Assembly: GCF_017114945.1 (NCBI RefSeq)
Contig: NZ_JABXKQ010000164.1
Coordinates: 30,707-94,706, forward strand
DNA from: Nostoc sp. JL34
GTDB lineage: Bacteria > Cyanobacteriota > Cyanobacteriia > Cyanobacteriales > Nostocaceae
Reading direction: 5' to 3'
DNA: 64,000 bases
Position 1 is the first letter of the stretch. Every line of letters begins with the position of its first letter. The position numbers were made by a program, and so were the translations under genes. The notes beneath the pieces were generated by a model. The model worked only from the letters and a program-made list of their open reading frames with translations. It made no database searches and was not told the origin of the DNA. This document shows positions 18,372 to 28,288 of the stretch, piece by piece.

Positions 18372-18710
18372 ATGTCTCAAGAGCATAACGAATCACTCCA
18401 AATTCAGGAAATCACCAAACTCAAACCGAAACACTTTGCTGATTTAGTCAGATCAGCACAATTGGTTTTCGATCCCACAGCCGGAGTTTCGGGAAGAAGT
18501 ATCACAGTTGACTGGGAACAATTCGGAATTCCCCGTGATGTGGCGGACAATCTCAAATTACTTGGTCAGCAGTACCAATATGCATCTCCTCACATCCCTG
18601 TTGAAGACATTTGGAGTAAATTAACTCCAGAAACTCGTATTTGGTTCGTTGAAAATAAAGATAGGTTGTGGCAGCTTGAAGAAGCTTTCCCAGCCCTTGA
18701 CGAAGATTAA
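18372..18710 (+). CDS. Conserved hypothetical protein
   Basis: The 112-aa acidic soluble protein has no signal, membrane segment or motif I can name. Content such as KPKHFADLVRSAQLVFDP and WSKLTPETRIWFVENKDRLW suggests a compact alpha/beta fold with conserved aromatics. It is followed by a strong hairpin (18746-18773). I do not recognise the family. Confidence 0.7.
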   Translation: MSQEHNESLQIQEITKLKPKHFADLVRSAQLVFDPTAGVSGRSITVDWEQFGIPRDVADNLKLLGQQYQYASPHIPVEDIWSKLTPETRIWFVENKDRLWQLEEAFPALDED

Positions 18711-18745
18711 ACGGCTGAACCATTGAAAAGAATACTAATTATTTG

Positions 18746-18773
18746 TAGGGGTACAACGGCAGTTGTACCCCTA
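18746..18773 (+). terminator. Perfect 12-bp stem-loop
   Basis: TAGGGGTACAAC, loop GGCA, GTTGTACCCCTA lies 36 bp after the 112-aa gene and is followed by TCCTCTTTCT. It could work as a terminator, but the same palindromic type is frequent between Nostoc genes. Confidence 0.6.
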
Positions 18774-18835
18774 TCCTCTTTCTATAAGCCAATACGCTTG
18801 GCTTTGTGGGGAGTACCCCGGAGGTTTAGATGGAA

Positions 18836-18865
18836 TATGGGCGCACAGCTAGCTGTGCGCCCATA
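18836..18865. repeat. 30-bp perfect palindrome
   Basis: TATGGGCGCACAGCT followed directly by its exact reverse complement AGCTGTGCGCCCATA lies between the convergent 112-aa gene and the RTX gene. As RNA it would form a hairpin on either strand, so it could terminate both. It looks like an interspersed palindromic repeat. Confidence 0.75.
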
Positions 18866-18938
18866 CCTGTGTAACTGATTCAAATAATAATCGTTACAAT
18901 TCCCTCCCACACCTTGCAAGCAAGTGAACGAGTAATTG

Positions 18939-21179
18939 TCATCCTAGATTAGTGAAATCCCACAGACCAAGGGTATTGGCTTCTACTCCAATGAGTGTAG
19001 CTAAGACTTCACCATCCTGTTTTCTGATTAGAGTATCACTGGTATTAGTACCAATGCCTTGAGTAATGGTGATCTGTTCAAAGGTCAGACCATTCAATAA
19101 TCCCAGATAATCGCTACCGACTGTAAAGTTGAAAATTGTGTCACTTCCAGACTCGCTTGCCAGCACAAACAGATCACGACCGCTGCCGCCGTATAATGTA
19201 TCTTCACCTGTTCCACCATTCAGGATGTTGTCCCCGCCACCTGTAAGATAGTCGTTACCACCCCTGTTGTAGATTGGCTCCAAGAGATAATTATCTCCGT
19301 CTTGCTGCGGGATATCGGCGTAAAGCAGATCGTTGCCAGCACCACCCTCTAGTGAGTTGTTACCAGCACCACCGTAGAGCTGGTCGTCACCGTCATTACC
19401 AAAAAGATAATCATCTCCGTCCTGCCCTTTCAGGATATCGGCATCGTCGCCACCCTGAAGATTGTCATTACCACTGCCTCCAGTAAGAGTGTCATTACCT
19501 TCTTGACCAAAGAGTTGGTCGTCACCGTCGCCGCCTATGAGTTGGTCATCACCCAATCCACCCTCTAGGTAGTCATTATCAGCGCCACCATCAAGACTGT
19601 CGTTACCGCCACCGCCATAGAGTTGGTCGTTGCCTAATCCAGCTAGAAGTTGGTCATTGCCTAACCCACCATCTAGGTAGTCATCGCCAGTACCTGCATC
19701 AAGAACGTCGTTTCCTTCTTGAGCAGAGAGTAGATCGTTGCCATCGCCTCCCAAGAGATTGTCATCTCCGACTCCACCATATAAGTTGTCATTATCAGTA
19801 CCGCCATTGAGGGTGTCGCTACCGTCTTGACCGTAGAGGAAATCATTACCGTTGCCTCCGGTCAGTTGGTCATTGCCGTTTCCACTTTCAAGATAATCAT
19901 TGCCAATACTGCCATCAAGGGTGTCATCACCGTCCCGACCATATAGTTGGTCATTGCCGTCGCCACCATCTAATTGATCAGCGCCAGAGCCACCATCTAA
20001 GTAGTCATTGCCAGCCTGCCCTAGGAGCTTATCAGCATCATCGCCCCCATAGAGAAAGTCCTCGCCGATGCCGCCATCGAGGTAGTCACGCCCTTGCTGT
20101 CCGAGGAGTTGGTCATCACCCGTTCCCCCTTCAAGACGGTCATCATCATTGCCGCCATCAAGATAGTCCTGACCTGCTTGACCGTAAAGGCGATCGCTAC
20201 CATCTCTACCGTAGAGATAGTCATCCTCTGAGCCGCCATCCAGGAAGTCAGCGCCAATGCCACCATCTAGGATATCGTAGCCTTGCTGACCGTAGAGGCG
20301 ATCGTTACCTTCGTTGCCGTTGAGTTCGTCATTGTCTAACCCGCCATCAAGGTAGTCATCGCCAGTATTGCCGTTAAGTAAGTCATCACCTTGTTGACCG
20401 TAAAGGCGATCGCTACTTTCGTTGCCATTGAGTAGGTCATCGCCCAATCCACCATCGAGGTAGTCATCACCCGCTTGCCCTAAAAGGGTATCTATACCAG
20501 TACCTCCGTAGAGAGCGTCATTTCCCGCTCCACCTTCGAGGTTGTCATCACCAGCTTGACCGTAAAGTTGATCATTACCGTCGTTGCCATAAAGTAGGTC
20601 GTTATTGTCACCCCCATCTACGAGGTCATTACCTAACCCGCCACTTAAGGTGTCTTCACCGACTTGACCGTAGAGGCGATCGTTACCGTCGTCACCATTG
20701 AGTTGGTCATTACCTTCACCCCCATCCAGCAGGTCATTACCCAACCCGCCATTTAGGGTGTCTTTATCGGCCTGACCATAAAGTTGATCATCTCCGTCTC
20801 CTCCAGTAAGGTAGTCCTCGCCGATGCCACCATCAAGGAGGTCATCGCCTGTGCCACCTTGGAGGTAGTCATCGCCTTCCTGACCATAAAGTTGGTCGTT
20901 GCCATCGCTGCCATAAAGTTGGTCATCGCCTGTGCCACCTTCGAGATAGTCATTACCAGCATCGCCATTTAAGGTGTCGCTGCCGTCTTGACCGTAGAGT
21001 TGATCGTTGCCGTCTCCTCCATTCAGGTTGTCATTGCCAGCTTCACCTTTGAGGAGGTCTTCATCAGCTTGACCATATAGGTTGTCGTTACCGTCTCCAC
21101 CGTAAAGGCGATCGCTTCCTGTGCCGCCATCAAGCAAATCGTTGCCTGCTTCACCGTAGATTAGGTCATTGCCACCCAA
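18939..21179 (-). CDS. RTX calcium-binding repeat protein, detached C-terminal part
   Basis: These are 746 codons of nearly uninterrupted RTX nonapeptides (GGxGxDxLx type), each pair binding Ca2+ in a beta-roll. They end in a GSDTIFNF-type C-terminal cap typical of secreted type I substrates. It has no start of its own: the first in-frame initiator is a TTG inside a repeat. The frame is open upstream to about 21348, reading TASYFTSATRVSVSLTTG then AKGDRLEAIENLEGS, a standard inter-block RTX linker. This is therefore the 3' part of the gene beginning at 23853, separated by a frameshift. Confidence 0.85.
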   Translation of the reverse strand: MGGNDLIYGEAGNDLLDGGTGSDRLYGGDGNDNLYGQADEDLLKGEAGNDNLNGGDGNDQLYGQDGSDTLNGDAGNDYLEGGTGDDQLYGSDGNDQLYGQEGDDYLQGGTGDDLLDGGIGEDYLTGGDGDDQLYGQADKDTLNGGLGNDLLDGGEGNDQLNGDDGNDRLYGQVGEDTLSGGLGNDLVDGGDNNDLLYGNDGNDQLYGQAGDDNLEGGAGNDALYGGTGIDTLLGQAGDDYLDGGLGDDLLNGNESSDRLYGQQGDDLLNGNTGDDYLDGGLDNDELNGNEGNDRLYGQQGYDILDGGIGADFLDGGSEDDYLYGRDGSDRLYGQAGQDYLDGGNDDDRLEGGTGDDQLLGQQGRDYLDGGIGEDFLYGGDDADKLLGQAGNDYLDGGSGADQLDGGDGNDQLYGRDGDDTLDGSIGNDYLESGNGNDQLTGGNGNDFLYGQDGSDTLNGGTDNDNLYGGVGDDNLLGGDGNDLLSAQEGNDVLDAGTGDDYLDGGLGNDQLLAGLGNDQLYGGGGNDSLDGGADNDYLEGGLGDDQLIGGDGDDQLFGQEGNDTLTGGSGNDNLQGGDDADILKGQDGDDYLFGNDGDDQLYGGAGNNSLEGGAGNDLLYADIPQQDGDNYLLEPIYNRGGNDYLTGGGDNILNGGTGEDTLYGGSGRDLFVLASESGSDTIFNFTVGSDYLGLLNGLTFEQITITQGIGTNTSDTLIRKQDGEVLATLIGVEANTLGLWDFTNLG

Positions 21180-21306
21180 GCCGCTGATGATATTGTTGCC
21201 AGCGTCACCGATGAGTAAATCTTCAAATTCTGAACCTTCTAGATTTTCGATGGCTTCGAGGCGATCGCCTTTGGCATCTCCAGCCCAACCAGTACCCGTT
21301 GTCAGA

Positions 21307-23853
21307 CTAACAGATACACGCGTCGCAGAGGTGAAATAGGAGGCCGTATAGACTATCAGCCTCAGCCCCGCCCACTAGCTCGTCATCGCCAGCATTACCA
21401 TTAAGAATGTCACTCCCGCTTTCACCGAAGAGGTTATCATTCCCTGCACCGCCATAAAGACGGTCATTGTCTATACCTCCGTAGAGGCGATCGCTGTTGT
21501 CACCACCTTCTAGCTCATCATTGCCAGCATCACCTTTGAGGATGTCATTCCCGTCTTCGCCGAAGAGTTTGTCATTCCCCTCATCGCCATTGAGAGTGTC
21601 ATTGTCTATACCTCCGTATAGAGTGTCAGTATCATCGCCACCTCTTAGTTCGTCATCGCCAGCATCACCTTTGAGGAGGTCATTCCCAGTTTCACCGAAG
21701 AGTTTGTCATTCCCCTCATCGCCATTGAGAGTGTCATTGTCTATACCTCCGTATAGAGTGTCAGTATCATCGCCACCTCTTAGTTCGTCATCGCCAGCAT
21801 CACCTTTGAGGAGGTCATTCCCAGCTTCACCGAAGAGTTTGTCATTCCCTGCATCGCCATTGAGAGTGTCATTGTCTGTACCCCCGTAGAGTTGGTCAAT
21901 GCCAGCACCACCTCTTAGTTCGTCATCGCCAGCATCACCTTTGAGGAGATCATTCCCGTCTTCACTGAAGAGTTTGTCATTCCCTGTACCGCCTTCGAGA
22001 GTGTCATTCCCTGTACCACCTTTGAGAACGTCATTACCGCCTTCGCCGTAGAGAAAATCTCTACCTCCGTTTCCAGAAACGAAATCGTCCCCAGCCCCCG
22101 CCCGAATGTCATCGCCTGCGTCAGTACCCTCTAGCACATCTGCTCCGGCACCTGTTTGTACCGATATGGCTCCAGTAAGAGGATCGCGAAAAATGGGGCT
22201 ACTAGGCCTATTAGGAATTGATGGTTGACTAGGAGTACCTCCATCGGTTAGGGCAAAGGGATTCAGAGCTGAAAGGTCACCTTGAGCGAGTCGTTCCTTT
22301 CTCTCTTTTAAAACTTGTGCCGCACTCTTAAGAATCTCTCCACCATCGTTAATGAGAGCACCCCCTGCATTAAAAAGCCCCTCTGCATTGCGGATTGCGA
22401 AGAACTCCCCTGCGCGGAAGATATTGGTAGACAGTACTTTACCCGCTGCATCAAACAGTTCATCAGTAACTTCTTGCGCTGCTGAACCAGCAAGCTTTGT
22501 GATCCGTCGGGTAGTTCTCCCTAAATCATTAAATTGCTCTCGAGTAAAATCACCAGCACTGTTGAATATTTCTTTAGCAATACGTACCCCATCTTTAAAC
22601 TCTTCTCTAATAAAATCGCCAGCACTGTTAAATGTTTCCCTTACTGCTTTTCCAACTCCTCTTATTAAATCTCCGGCCTCATTCAGAATTGCCGCAACCA
22701 ATCCATCATTTAGGGATAAGCTTTGCTTAATATACCCGATCAGTTTGTCAACTTCTGGTGGGGGAAACTCCCCTAATTCAAGTTTGGGTAAGTTAAATCT
22801 TAGATCTTCTGTAAGATTAACACCTAAAACCCTAACCTCACCTGCTAAACTTGCACCGATACTTAAATCAGGCCTTTCAAAGATGTGATCGAAACCATTG
22901 ATTTCACTTAATCGTAAACCATCCTTTTTTGGATCGTTAAGGTTAAATGTAAGCCCTGGCGTAACAGTCAATGTTGAAGCAATAGTTGCAACAGATATAG
23001 TAATAGCAGGACCGACTGTAATATCACCAGAAAGTCTAGTTTGAGTGTCAGGAATAATGAAGAAGCCATCGGAAAAAGATCCGCCATTTTCTAGCGCGAA
23101 TGTATCAAAACCAAATCCGGTTTTAATGCCTACGCTAAAACCTAAATCAGCAGTTATTCCTAATGGCCCAACAATAGGAACATCAATAGGAGGTAGGTCA
23201 GAATTTAGCTCTAGCTCAGGTGGTGTATAGGTGAATAAATCCAGTGGTTTATCACTCTGCAAAATTGCAAACACAGTGTCTCTTGGATTGTCAAGCAGAG
23301 GACTACTAAATGTATTAGGGAGTCCTGAAACAGGAATATGAGGATTAGGAATATCCTTAGAAAGGGGCAGAGGATCAAATACACCCTGAGGAGTTATTTT
23401 AAATTGGCCAAGATCGATGTCCCCATCAGAATGGATTTGATTAAGGAACTGGGTAATTTTACTAATGTCATCAATTACTCCAATGTTAACGGGGTTTCCA
23501 CTATATTTTCCAGCGAATGCAATTAAATCGAGAACACTGATCGAACTGTGATCTGAGTCTTGGTCTAGAGAAAGATTACCAATTTTCGCATTGACAGCTT
23601 GTGGGATGTCAGAAAGTATAGGAATTTCTGTTGTTAGAAGCTTGATAACAGGATCTAACTGCTTAAACACCGATTGAATTGAGCTAAGATTCTTTTCGAG
23701 GAAATTATTGTAGAAGTTGTTGAGATCTAGACTTATGGAAAACAAGATGTTCCCGGCTGCATCAGTCGTTTTTGTTGTGGTAATGCCGAGCGGTTCCCTT
23801 AATTGCTGTAGTTCTTTGAGAATCTCTGTAACTACGGTCGCTTGAGTTGCCAT
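21307..23853 (-). CDS. RTX-repeat protein, N-terminal part (frameshifted gene)
   Basis: This is an 848-aa open frame. Residues 1-about 560 form a non-RTX region without a classical signal peptide, including repeated helical phrases (FNSAGDFIREEFKDG, FNSAGDFTREQFNDL). Residues about 575-835 are RTX nonapeptides. The frame leaves the repeat pattern after ADSLYG and stops 13 codons later, while the RTX linker continues in another frame. Type I secretion outside the cell is inferred for the intact protein, which would have been about 1645 codons. A near-exact 135-bp internal duplication shows recent repeat turnover. Confidence 0.85.
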   Translation of the reverse strand: MATQATVVTEILKELQQLREPLGITTTKTTDAAGNILFSISLDLNNFYNNFLEKNLSSIQSVFKQLDPVIKLLTTEIPILSDIPQAVNAKIGNLSLDQDSDHSSISVLDLIAFAGKYSGNPVNIGVIDDISKITQFLNQIHSDGDIDLGQFKITPQGVFDPLPLSKDIPNPHIPVSGLPNTFSSPLLDNPRDTVFAILQSDKPLDLFTYTPPELELNSDLPPIDVPIVGPLGITADLGFSVGIKTGFGFDTFALENGGSFSDGFFIIPDTQTRLSGDITVGPAITISVATIASTLTVTPGLTFNLNDPKKDGLRLSEINGFDHIFERPDLSIGASLAGEVRVLGVNLTEDLRFNLPKLELGEFPPPEVDKLIGYIKQSLSLNDGLVAAILNEAGDLIRGVGKAVRETFNSAGDFIREEFKDGVRIAKEIFNSAGDFTREQFNDLGRTTRRITKLAGSAAQEVTDELFDAAGKVLSTNIFRAGEFFAIRNAEGLFNAGGALINDGGEILKSAAQVLKERKERLAQGDLSALNPFALTDGGTPSQPSIPNRPSSPIFRDPLTGAISVQTGAGADVLEGTDAGDDIRAGAGDDFVSGNGGRDFLYGEGGNDVLKGGTGNDTLEGGTGNDKLFSEDGNDLLKGDAGDDELRGGAGIDQLYGGTDNDTLNGDAGNDKLFGEAGNDLLKGDAGDDELRGGDDTDTLYGGIDNDTLNGDEGNDKLFGETGNDLLKGDAGDDELRGGDDTDTLYGGIDNDTLNGDEGNDKLFGEDGNDILKGDAGNDELEGGDNSDRLYGGIDNDRLYGGAGNDNLFGESGSDILNGNAGDDELVGGAEADSLYGLLFHLCDACIC
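21343..21348 (-). other. Frameshift/deletion junction in the RTX gene
   Basis: On the coding strand the junction reads CTATACGGCCTCCTAT. Upstream sequence expects YGG and downstream sequence is DTASY-like. Both would have carried TACGGC (TAC-GGC and the end of GAT-ACG-GCC). A deletion between two TACGGC copies explains the fused sequence and removes 2 mod 3 bases. The total span of 4915 nt is likewise 1 mod 3. Confidence 0.7.
21601..21870 (-). repeat. 135-bp tandem duplication inside RTX coding sequence
   Basis: Positions 21601-21735 and 21736-21870 are nearly identical, with a few differences in the last third (CCCAGT/CCCAGC, CCCTCA/CCCTGC). The unit encodes 45 aa, exactly five RTX nonapeptides. 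A third, more diverged copy follows. The near identity points to recent unequal exchange or slippage. Confidence 0.85.
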
Positions 23854-24673
23854 GTTTTCTCTTACTCCTAATTATTTTATCTAGATGACTTTTACGTTTG
23901 AAGGGTATCTACTAGAAAAGGGCTAACAATGTATTGCTTATAGCTTTTTTGCAAAATTGCTCCAAGCTACACAACTGCGATCGCAACTTTTCTGTACTTT
24001 CTTGATCTACAGATCGCACCCCTCCCAAACCCCGATAACTTAAGTGCGATCGCATCGCATCCAAATTTCAAACCATTAGTCAGAAAAAGACAGCGAACGA
24101 ATCAGCATCGTCGCTCACAACTGCTATGGCTCAACTAGATGAAAAATTTATCTCACTCGAAAATTTTCAGTATTGGGATAAACACTTTACCTGTGTTTAA
24201 TCATTGGGCAGATTCCAGTACTACAACTGAATCACATCAATACTCTACAATCTTGTATAAAATTTTATGGTGAGAAAAGGTCGGGAAAATGTCGGATTTT
24301 TTGGTAAATTTACGTAAACCTTCTGGAAAAAATCAAGTTTATGGTGCGAATATCCTAGTTAACCTGGTATTACTACGTAAATACATTGATGGTTGAAAAA
24401 GCGATACCTTCTGGTGAATCTGCTACGTCTAGCTTGCTTCTCCATCGAAATATGGTGTGCCAACACACTGAAAAACTAGTCAGCAGTGAAACGATCGCTT
24501 GATGGTAGTAGTGCGATCGCAATTTTGATTTTTAGCAATCAGCTTCGGACTTATTTGCCAAAATCACCGAGACTATAGCGATCGCTCTTTTTGGCAGATT
24601 TAGGTAAACTTTATGAAAAACATCAAGTTTATAGTGGGAATATTGTAGTTAACCTGTATTACTACGTAAATAA
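23854..24673. other. Spacer with a duplicated promoter/start segment
   Basis: This 820-bp region is rich in GCGATCGC octamers and holds no full gene. Its key feature is a direct repeat. About 24309-24406 resembles about 24598-24695, sharing ATCAAGTTTAT, TAGTTAACCTG, TATTACTACGTAAATA and GGTTGAAAAAGCGAT versus GGTTGAAGAAGCGAT. The second copy runs into the first codons of the STAND gene. The first copy keeps an equivalent ATG (24389) that gives only 37 codons before a stop. This suggests a partial duplication of the 5' end of the STAND gene. Confidence 0.7.
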
Positions 24674-27600
24674 ATGACGGTTGAAGAAGCGATCGCACTC
24701 GTTGAGCAATTATTGGAGCGAGGAAGCTTAACAAAAGTGCAAAAGATGGTATTTCGCTACGCCTGGGAAGGGAAAACTTACCTAGAAATGGCGCGAGAAG
24801 TCAGATACGATCACGGACACATCAAAGACGTTGGTTCGCAACTATGGCGATCGCTCTCTCAAGCTTTAAATGAAAAAGTTACCAAGAATAATCTGCACGG
24901 AGTCCTGAAGCGAGCCACACAGCAGCAGAATGGCGTAAACATCTCCCCAAGATTAAACCTCAAACCCTTCACCGATCGCATCGATTGGGGAGAAGCGATC
25001 GACGTTTCCCGTTTTTATGGACGTACCACTGAATTAGAAACCTTGAGCCAATGGATTGTAGGCGATCGCACTCGTCTAATCACCTTACAAGGAATGGGTG
25101 GTATTGGTAAAACCGCACTTGCAGTTAAGGTTGCAGAAAATAACCAAGATGCATTTGAATATATTTTTTGGCGTTCTCTACGCAATGCACCGCCTATACA
25201 GAATTTATTATTAGACCTAATTAAATTTTTATCTAATCAGCAGGAAACAAATTTCCTCAACACCAATGAAGCACAACTAGCGTTATTAATGAAATATTTA
25301 AGTTCGTCGCGGTGTTTGCTGATTTTGGATAACGTTGAAACAATTCTTGTTGGTGGTGTAACTGCTGGAAATTATCGAGAAGGATATGAAAGTTACGGAC
25401 AGCTATTTCGGTGTATTGCCGAAATATCCCATCAAAGCTGCTTATTACTAACTAGCCGCGAGAAACCGAAAGGTTTAGGATTGCAAGAAGGGGAAAATTT
25501 ACCCATTCGTTCTCTACAAGTTACAGGCTTAAGCGAATTAGAAATCCACAAAATTTTTATAGATAAAGGTTTTTCGGCTTCGCCAGAACAGGAGCAATTA
25601 CTAACCGCACGTTATAGCGGTAATCCATTAGCTTTAAAGATAGTTGCAAATACAACCCAAGAATTGTTTGCTGGAAAGTTGCGGCAATTTTTAGACTGTG
25701 ATACCGCTGTTTTTGGCGATATTTGGGAACTTTTAGACCAGCAATGTCAACGTTTATCTATTTTAGAAAAGCAGGTTATGTGCTGGTTAGCAATTAATCG
25801 AGAAGCAGTTTCTCTAGCTGAATTACAAGAAGACATCGTACCACATATTTCGACACGAGAACTCATTGAATCACTAGAGTCTTTAAAAAGAAGGTCACTA
25901 ATTGAAACTAGTCATCATTTTATTAACCATAACGTAAATTTTACCCAACAACCTGTTGTCATGGAATACATGACAGAAAAATTAGTTACGGTGGTATTTA
26001 ATGAAATTACCACAGGGATAATTTCGATTTTTAATTCTTATGCCCTAATTAAAGCTACTGCTAAAGATTATGTTCGAGACTCACAATTTTGTTTGTTATT
26101 AAAGCCATTAATTGATAAATTAGTGGCGCATTTTGGAAATAAAAAGAAACTAGAAAATTATCTTTATCAATTTATTCCGAATTTACAAAATCACCCCTCA
26201 ATTCAACCTGGGTATGCTGGCGGAAATCTTTTAAATATACTCTGCCATATCTCAGCAAATTTAAAAAATGCCGATTTTTCCAACCTTACTGTTTGGCAGG
26301 CATATCTGAAAAATATTAATTTCAATCGGATTAACTTCCAAAACGCTGATTTATCAAAGTCGGTCTTTACCGAAACCTTTGACAGTATTTTGGCACTGGC
26401 ATTTAGTCCAGATGGAAAAATTTTAGCTACTGGTGGCGCTGCGGGTGAGGTGCAATTATGGCAAGTAGTTGACGGAAAACCACTTTCGAGATGGAAAGCA
26501 CATTCCCCTTGGATTATTTCACTGGCTTTTAGTCCCAATGGTCAAATAATAGCTACTGGTAGCGACGATCAAAGTGTAAAGCTATGGGATGCTAACACAG
26601 GCATTTGCCTGAAAACAATTCAAGGACATACAAGTTGGGTATTTGATGTAGTCTTCAGTCCAGATAGCCAAACACTTGCCAGCGTTAGTGATGAATACAC
26701 TGTTAAATTATGGGATGTCTATAATGGTCAACTCTTAAGAACTTTTACAGGACACAGCACCCAACCTTACTCAATCGCCTTTAGTCCTGACGGTCAAATG
26801 CTAGTTAGTAGTGCCAATGACAGCACTATCAGGTTATGGAGTGTACCTACAGGTGAGTTACTCCAAACTTTCCCAGGACAAAGTAATTTTGTACAGGCTG
26901 TTGCTTTTAGTCCTGATGGAACAACTCTTGCGAGTGTGGGCGATGACTATATTATCCAGTTATGGAATGTGAGAACAGGCGAACTACTCAATACCTTCAT
27001 ACAGGGACACGTTTCTTTTGTACAATCAATCGCCTTTAGTCCTGATGGTCAAACCCTTGTCAGTGCTAGTCATGACAAAACTATCAAGTTGTGGGATGTG
27101 GCTGCGGGTATCTGTAAGAAAATTTTACAAGGACACACTAGCCAAGTTTGGGCAATTGCTTTTAATCCTGATGGGCAAATAATTGCTAGCAGCAGCCAAG
27201 ACCACACTGTTAAGCTATGGAATACTGCCACTGGGCAATGTGTAAGAACTTTCAAAGGATACACTAACGCCTTTCGATTAATTGCCTTTAGTCCTGACGG
27301 GAAAACCTTGGTAAGCGGTAGCGGTGACTGTCAGGTGCGATTGTGGGATATTCGGACAGGTGCATGTATAAAAACCTTGTCAGGACATACCAGTTTAGTT
27401 GTATCGGTTGCCTTTAGTCCCAATGGTAAAACCTTAGCAAGTGGCAGTACCGTAGTTAAGTTATGGGACGCTAGCACAGGTGAATGTCTAAAAACTTTGC
27501 ACGGACATAGTAATTGGGTTTGGTCGGTGAATTTTAGTCCTGATGGCAAAACTTTATTGACTGGTAGCGCTGATCGAACTTTAAAATTGTGGAATGTGCA

Positions 27601-28288
27601 AACAGGTGAGTGTTTAAAAACATTACAAGGTCATACTGATTGGGTTTGGTGTACTGTTTTTAGTCCTGATGGTCAAACTCTGGCAAGCGCCAGTGGAGAC
27701 TGTAGCGCGAAAGTCTGGGATGCCGATACAGGTGTATGCTTGATCACTCTCAAAGGGCATGACAATGGTGTATGGTCGATCGCTTTTAGTCCTGATGGTA
27801 AAATTGCAGCTACCGCCAGTGATGACCACACTACAAAATTGTGGGATTTAACAATAGATAATAGCGATCGCTTACCGTCTGATAGATGTATTAAAACCCT
27901 AAAAGGGCATACCAGTGGTGTTTATTTTGTGGCATTTAGCCCTGATGGTTCGCAACTTGCTACAGCCAGTGATGACCAAACAGTAGGAATTTGGGATGTA
28001 AATACTGGAGAATGTCTCAAAATTTTAACAGGACATAAGAATCGGGTGTGGTCAGTGAAGTTTAGCCCCGATGGTGAAATGCTTGCAAGTGCCAGCCACG
28101 ACGAAACGATTAAACTGTGGAATGTCAAAACTGGCGAATGTTGCAAAACGCTTCAAGCCCCACGACCTTATGAAGGAATGAATATTGCCGGAGTCAGAGG
28201 GTTAACCGAGGCACAGAAAGCGTCATTAAGGTTGCTAGGCGCAGTGGAAGTTGATTCCAAGATTAAGTTATTAGAAAATTCCTTGTAA
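24674..28288 (+). CDS. STAND NTPase with VMAP-type HTH, NB-ARC and 14 WD40 repeats
   Basis: This 1204-aa signal-transduction ATPase has, in order: an N-terminal helical HTH domain (1-85) of the type heading vWA-MoxR-associated (VMAP) proteins; an NB-ARC-like NTPase (about 110-400) with P-loop GMGGIGKT (140-147) and Walker B LLILDNVE; a helical region with a few pentapeptide repeats (ANLKNADFSNLT); and 14 WD40 repeats (about 567-1165), enough for two seven-bladed propellers. STAND proteins oligomerise on ligand binding and recruit effectors. No effector domain is fused here, so the HTH would recruit a partner. Its 3' end overlaps the convergent Uma2 gene by 18 bp. Confidence 0.9.
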   Translation: MTVEEAIALVEQLLERGSLTKVQKMVFRYAWEGKTYLEMAREVRYDHGHIKDVGSQLWRSLSQALNEKVTKNNLHGVLKRATQQQNGVNISPRLNLKPFTDRIDWGEAIDVSRFYGRTTELETLSQWIVGDRTRLITLQGMGGIGKTALAVKVAENNQDAFEYIFWRSLRNAPPIQNLLLDLIKFLSNQQETNFLNTNEAQLALLMKYLSSSRCLLILDNVETILVGGVTAGNYREGYESYGQLFRCIAEISHQSCLLLTSREKPKGLGLQEGENLPIRSLQVTGLSELEIHKIFIDKGFSASPEQEQLLTARYSGNPLALKIVANTTQELFAGKLRQFLDCDTAVFGDIWELLDQQCQRLSILEKQVMCWLAINREAVSLAELQEDIVPHISTRELIESLESLKRRSLIETSHHFINHNVNFTQQPVVMEYMTEKLVTVVFNEITTGIISIFNSYALIKATAKDYVRDSQFCLLLKPLIDKLVAHFGNKKKLENYLYQFIPNLQNHPSIQPGYAGGNLLNILCHISANLKNADFSNLTVWQAYLKNINFNRINFQNADLSKSVFTETFDSILALAFSPDGKILATGGAAGEVQLWQVVDGKPLSRWKAHSPWIISLAFSPNGQIIATGSDDQSVKLWDANTGICLKTIQGHTSWVFDVVFSPDSQTLASVSDEYTVKLWDVYNGQLLRTFTGHSTQPYSIAFSPDGQMLVSSANDSTIRLWSVPTGELLQTFPGQSNFVQAVAFSPDGTTLASVGDDYIIQLWNVRTGELLNTFIQGHVSFVQSIAFSPDGQTLVSASHDKTIKLWDVAAGICKKILQGHTSQVWAIAFNPDGQIIASSSQDHTVKLWNTATGQCVRTFKGYTNAFRLIAFSPDGKTLVSGSGDCQVRLWDIRTGACIKTLSGHTSLVVSVAFSPNGKTLASGSTVVKLWDASTGECLKTLHGHSNWVWSVNFSPDGKTLLTGSADRTLKLWNVQTGECLKTLQGHTDWVWCTVFSPDGQTLASASGDCSAKVWDADTGVCLITLKGHDNGVWSIAFSPDGKIAATASDDHTTKLWDLTIDNSDRLPSDRCIKTLKGHTSGVYFVAFSPDGSQLATASDDQTVGIWDVNTGECLKILTGHKNRVWSVKFSPDGEMLASASHDETIKLWNVKTGECCKTLQAPRPYEGMNIAGVRGLTEAQKASLRLLGAVEVDSKIKLLENSL

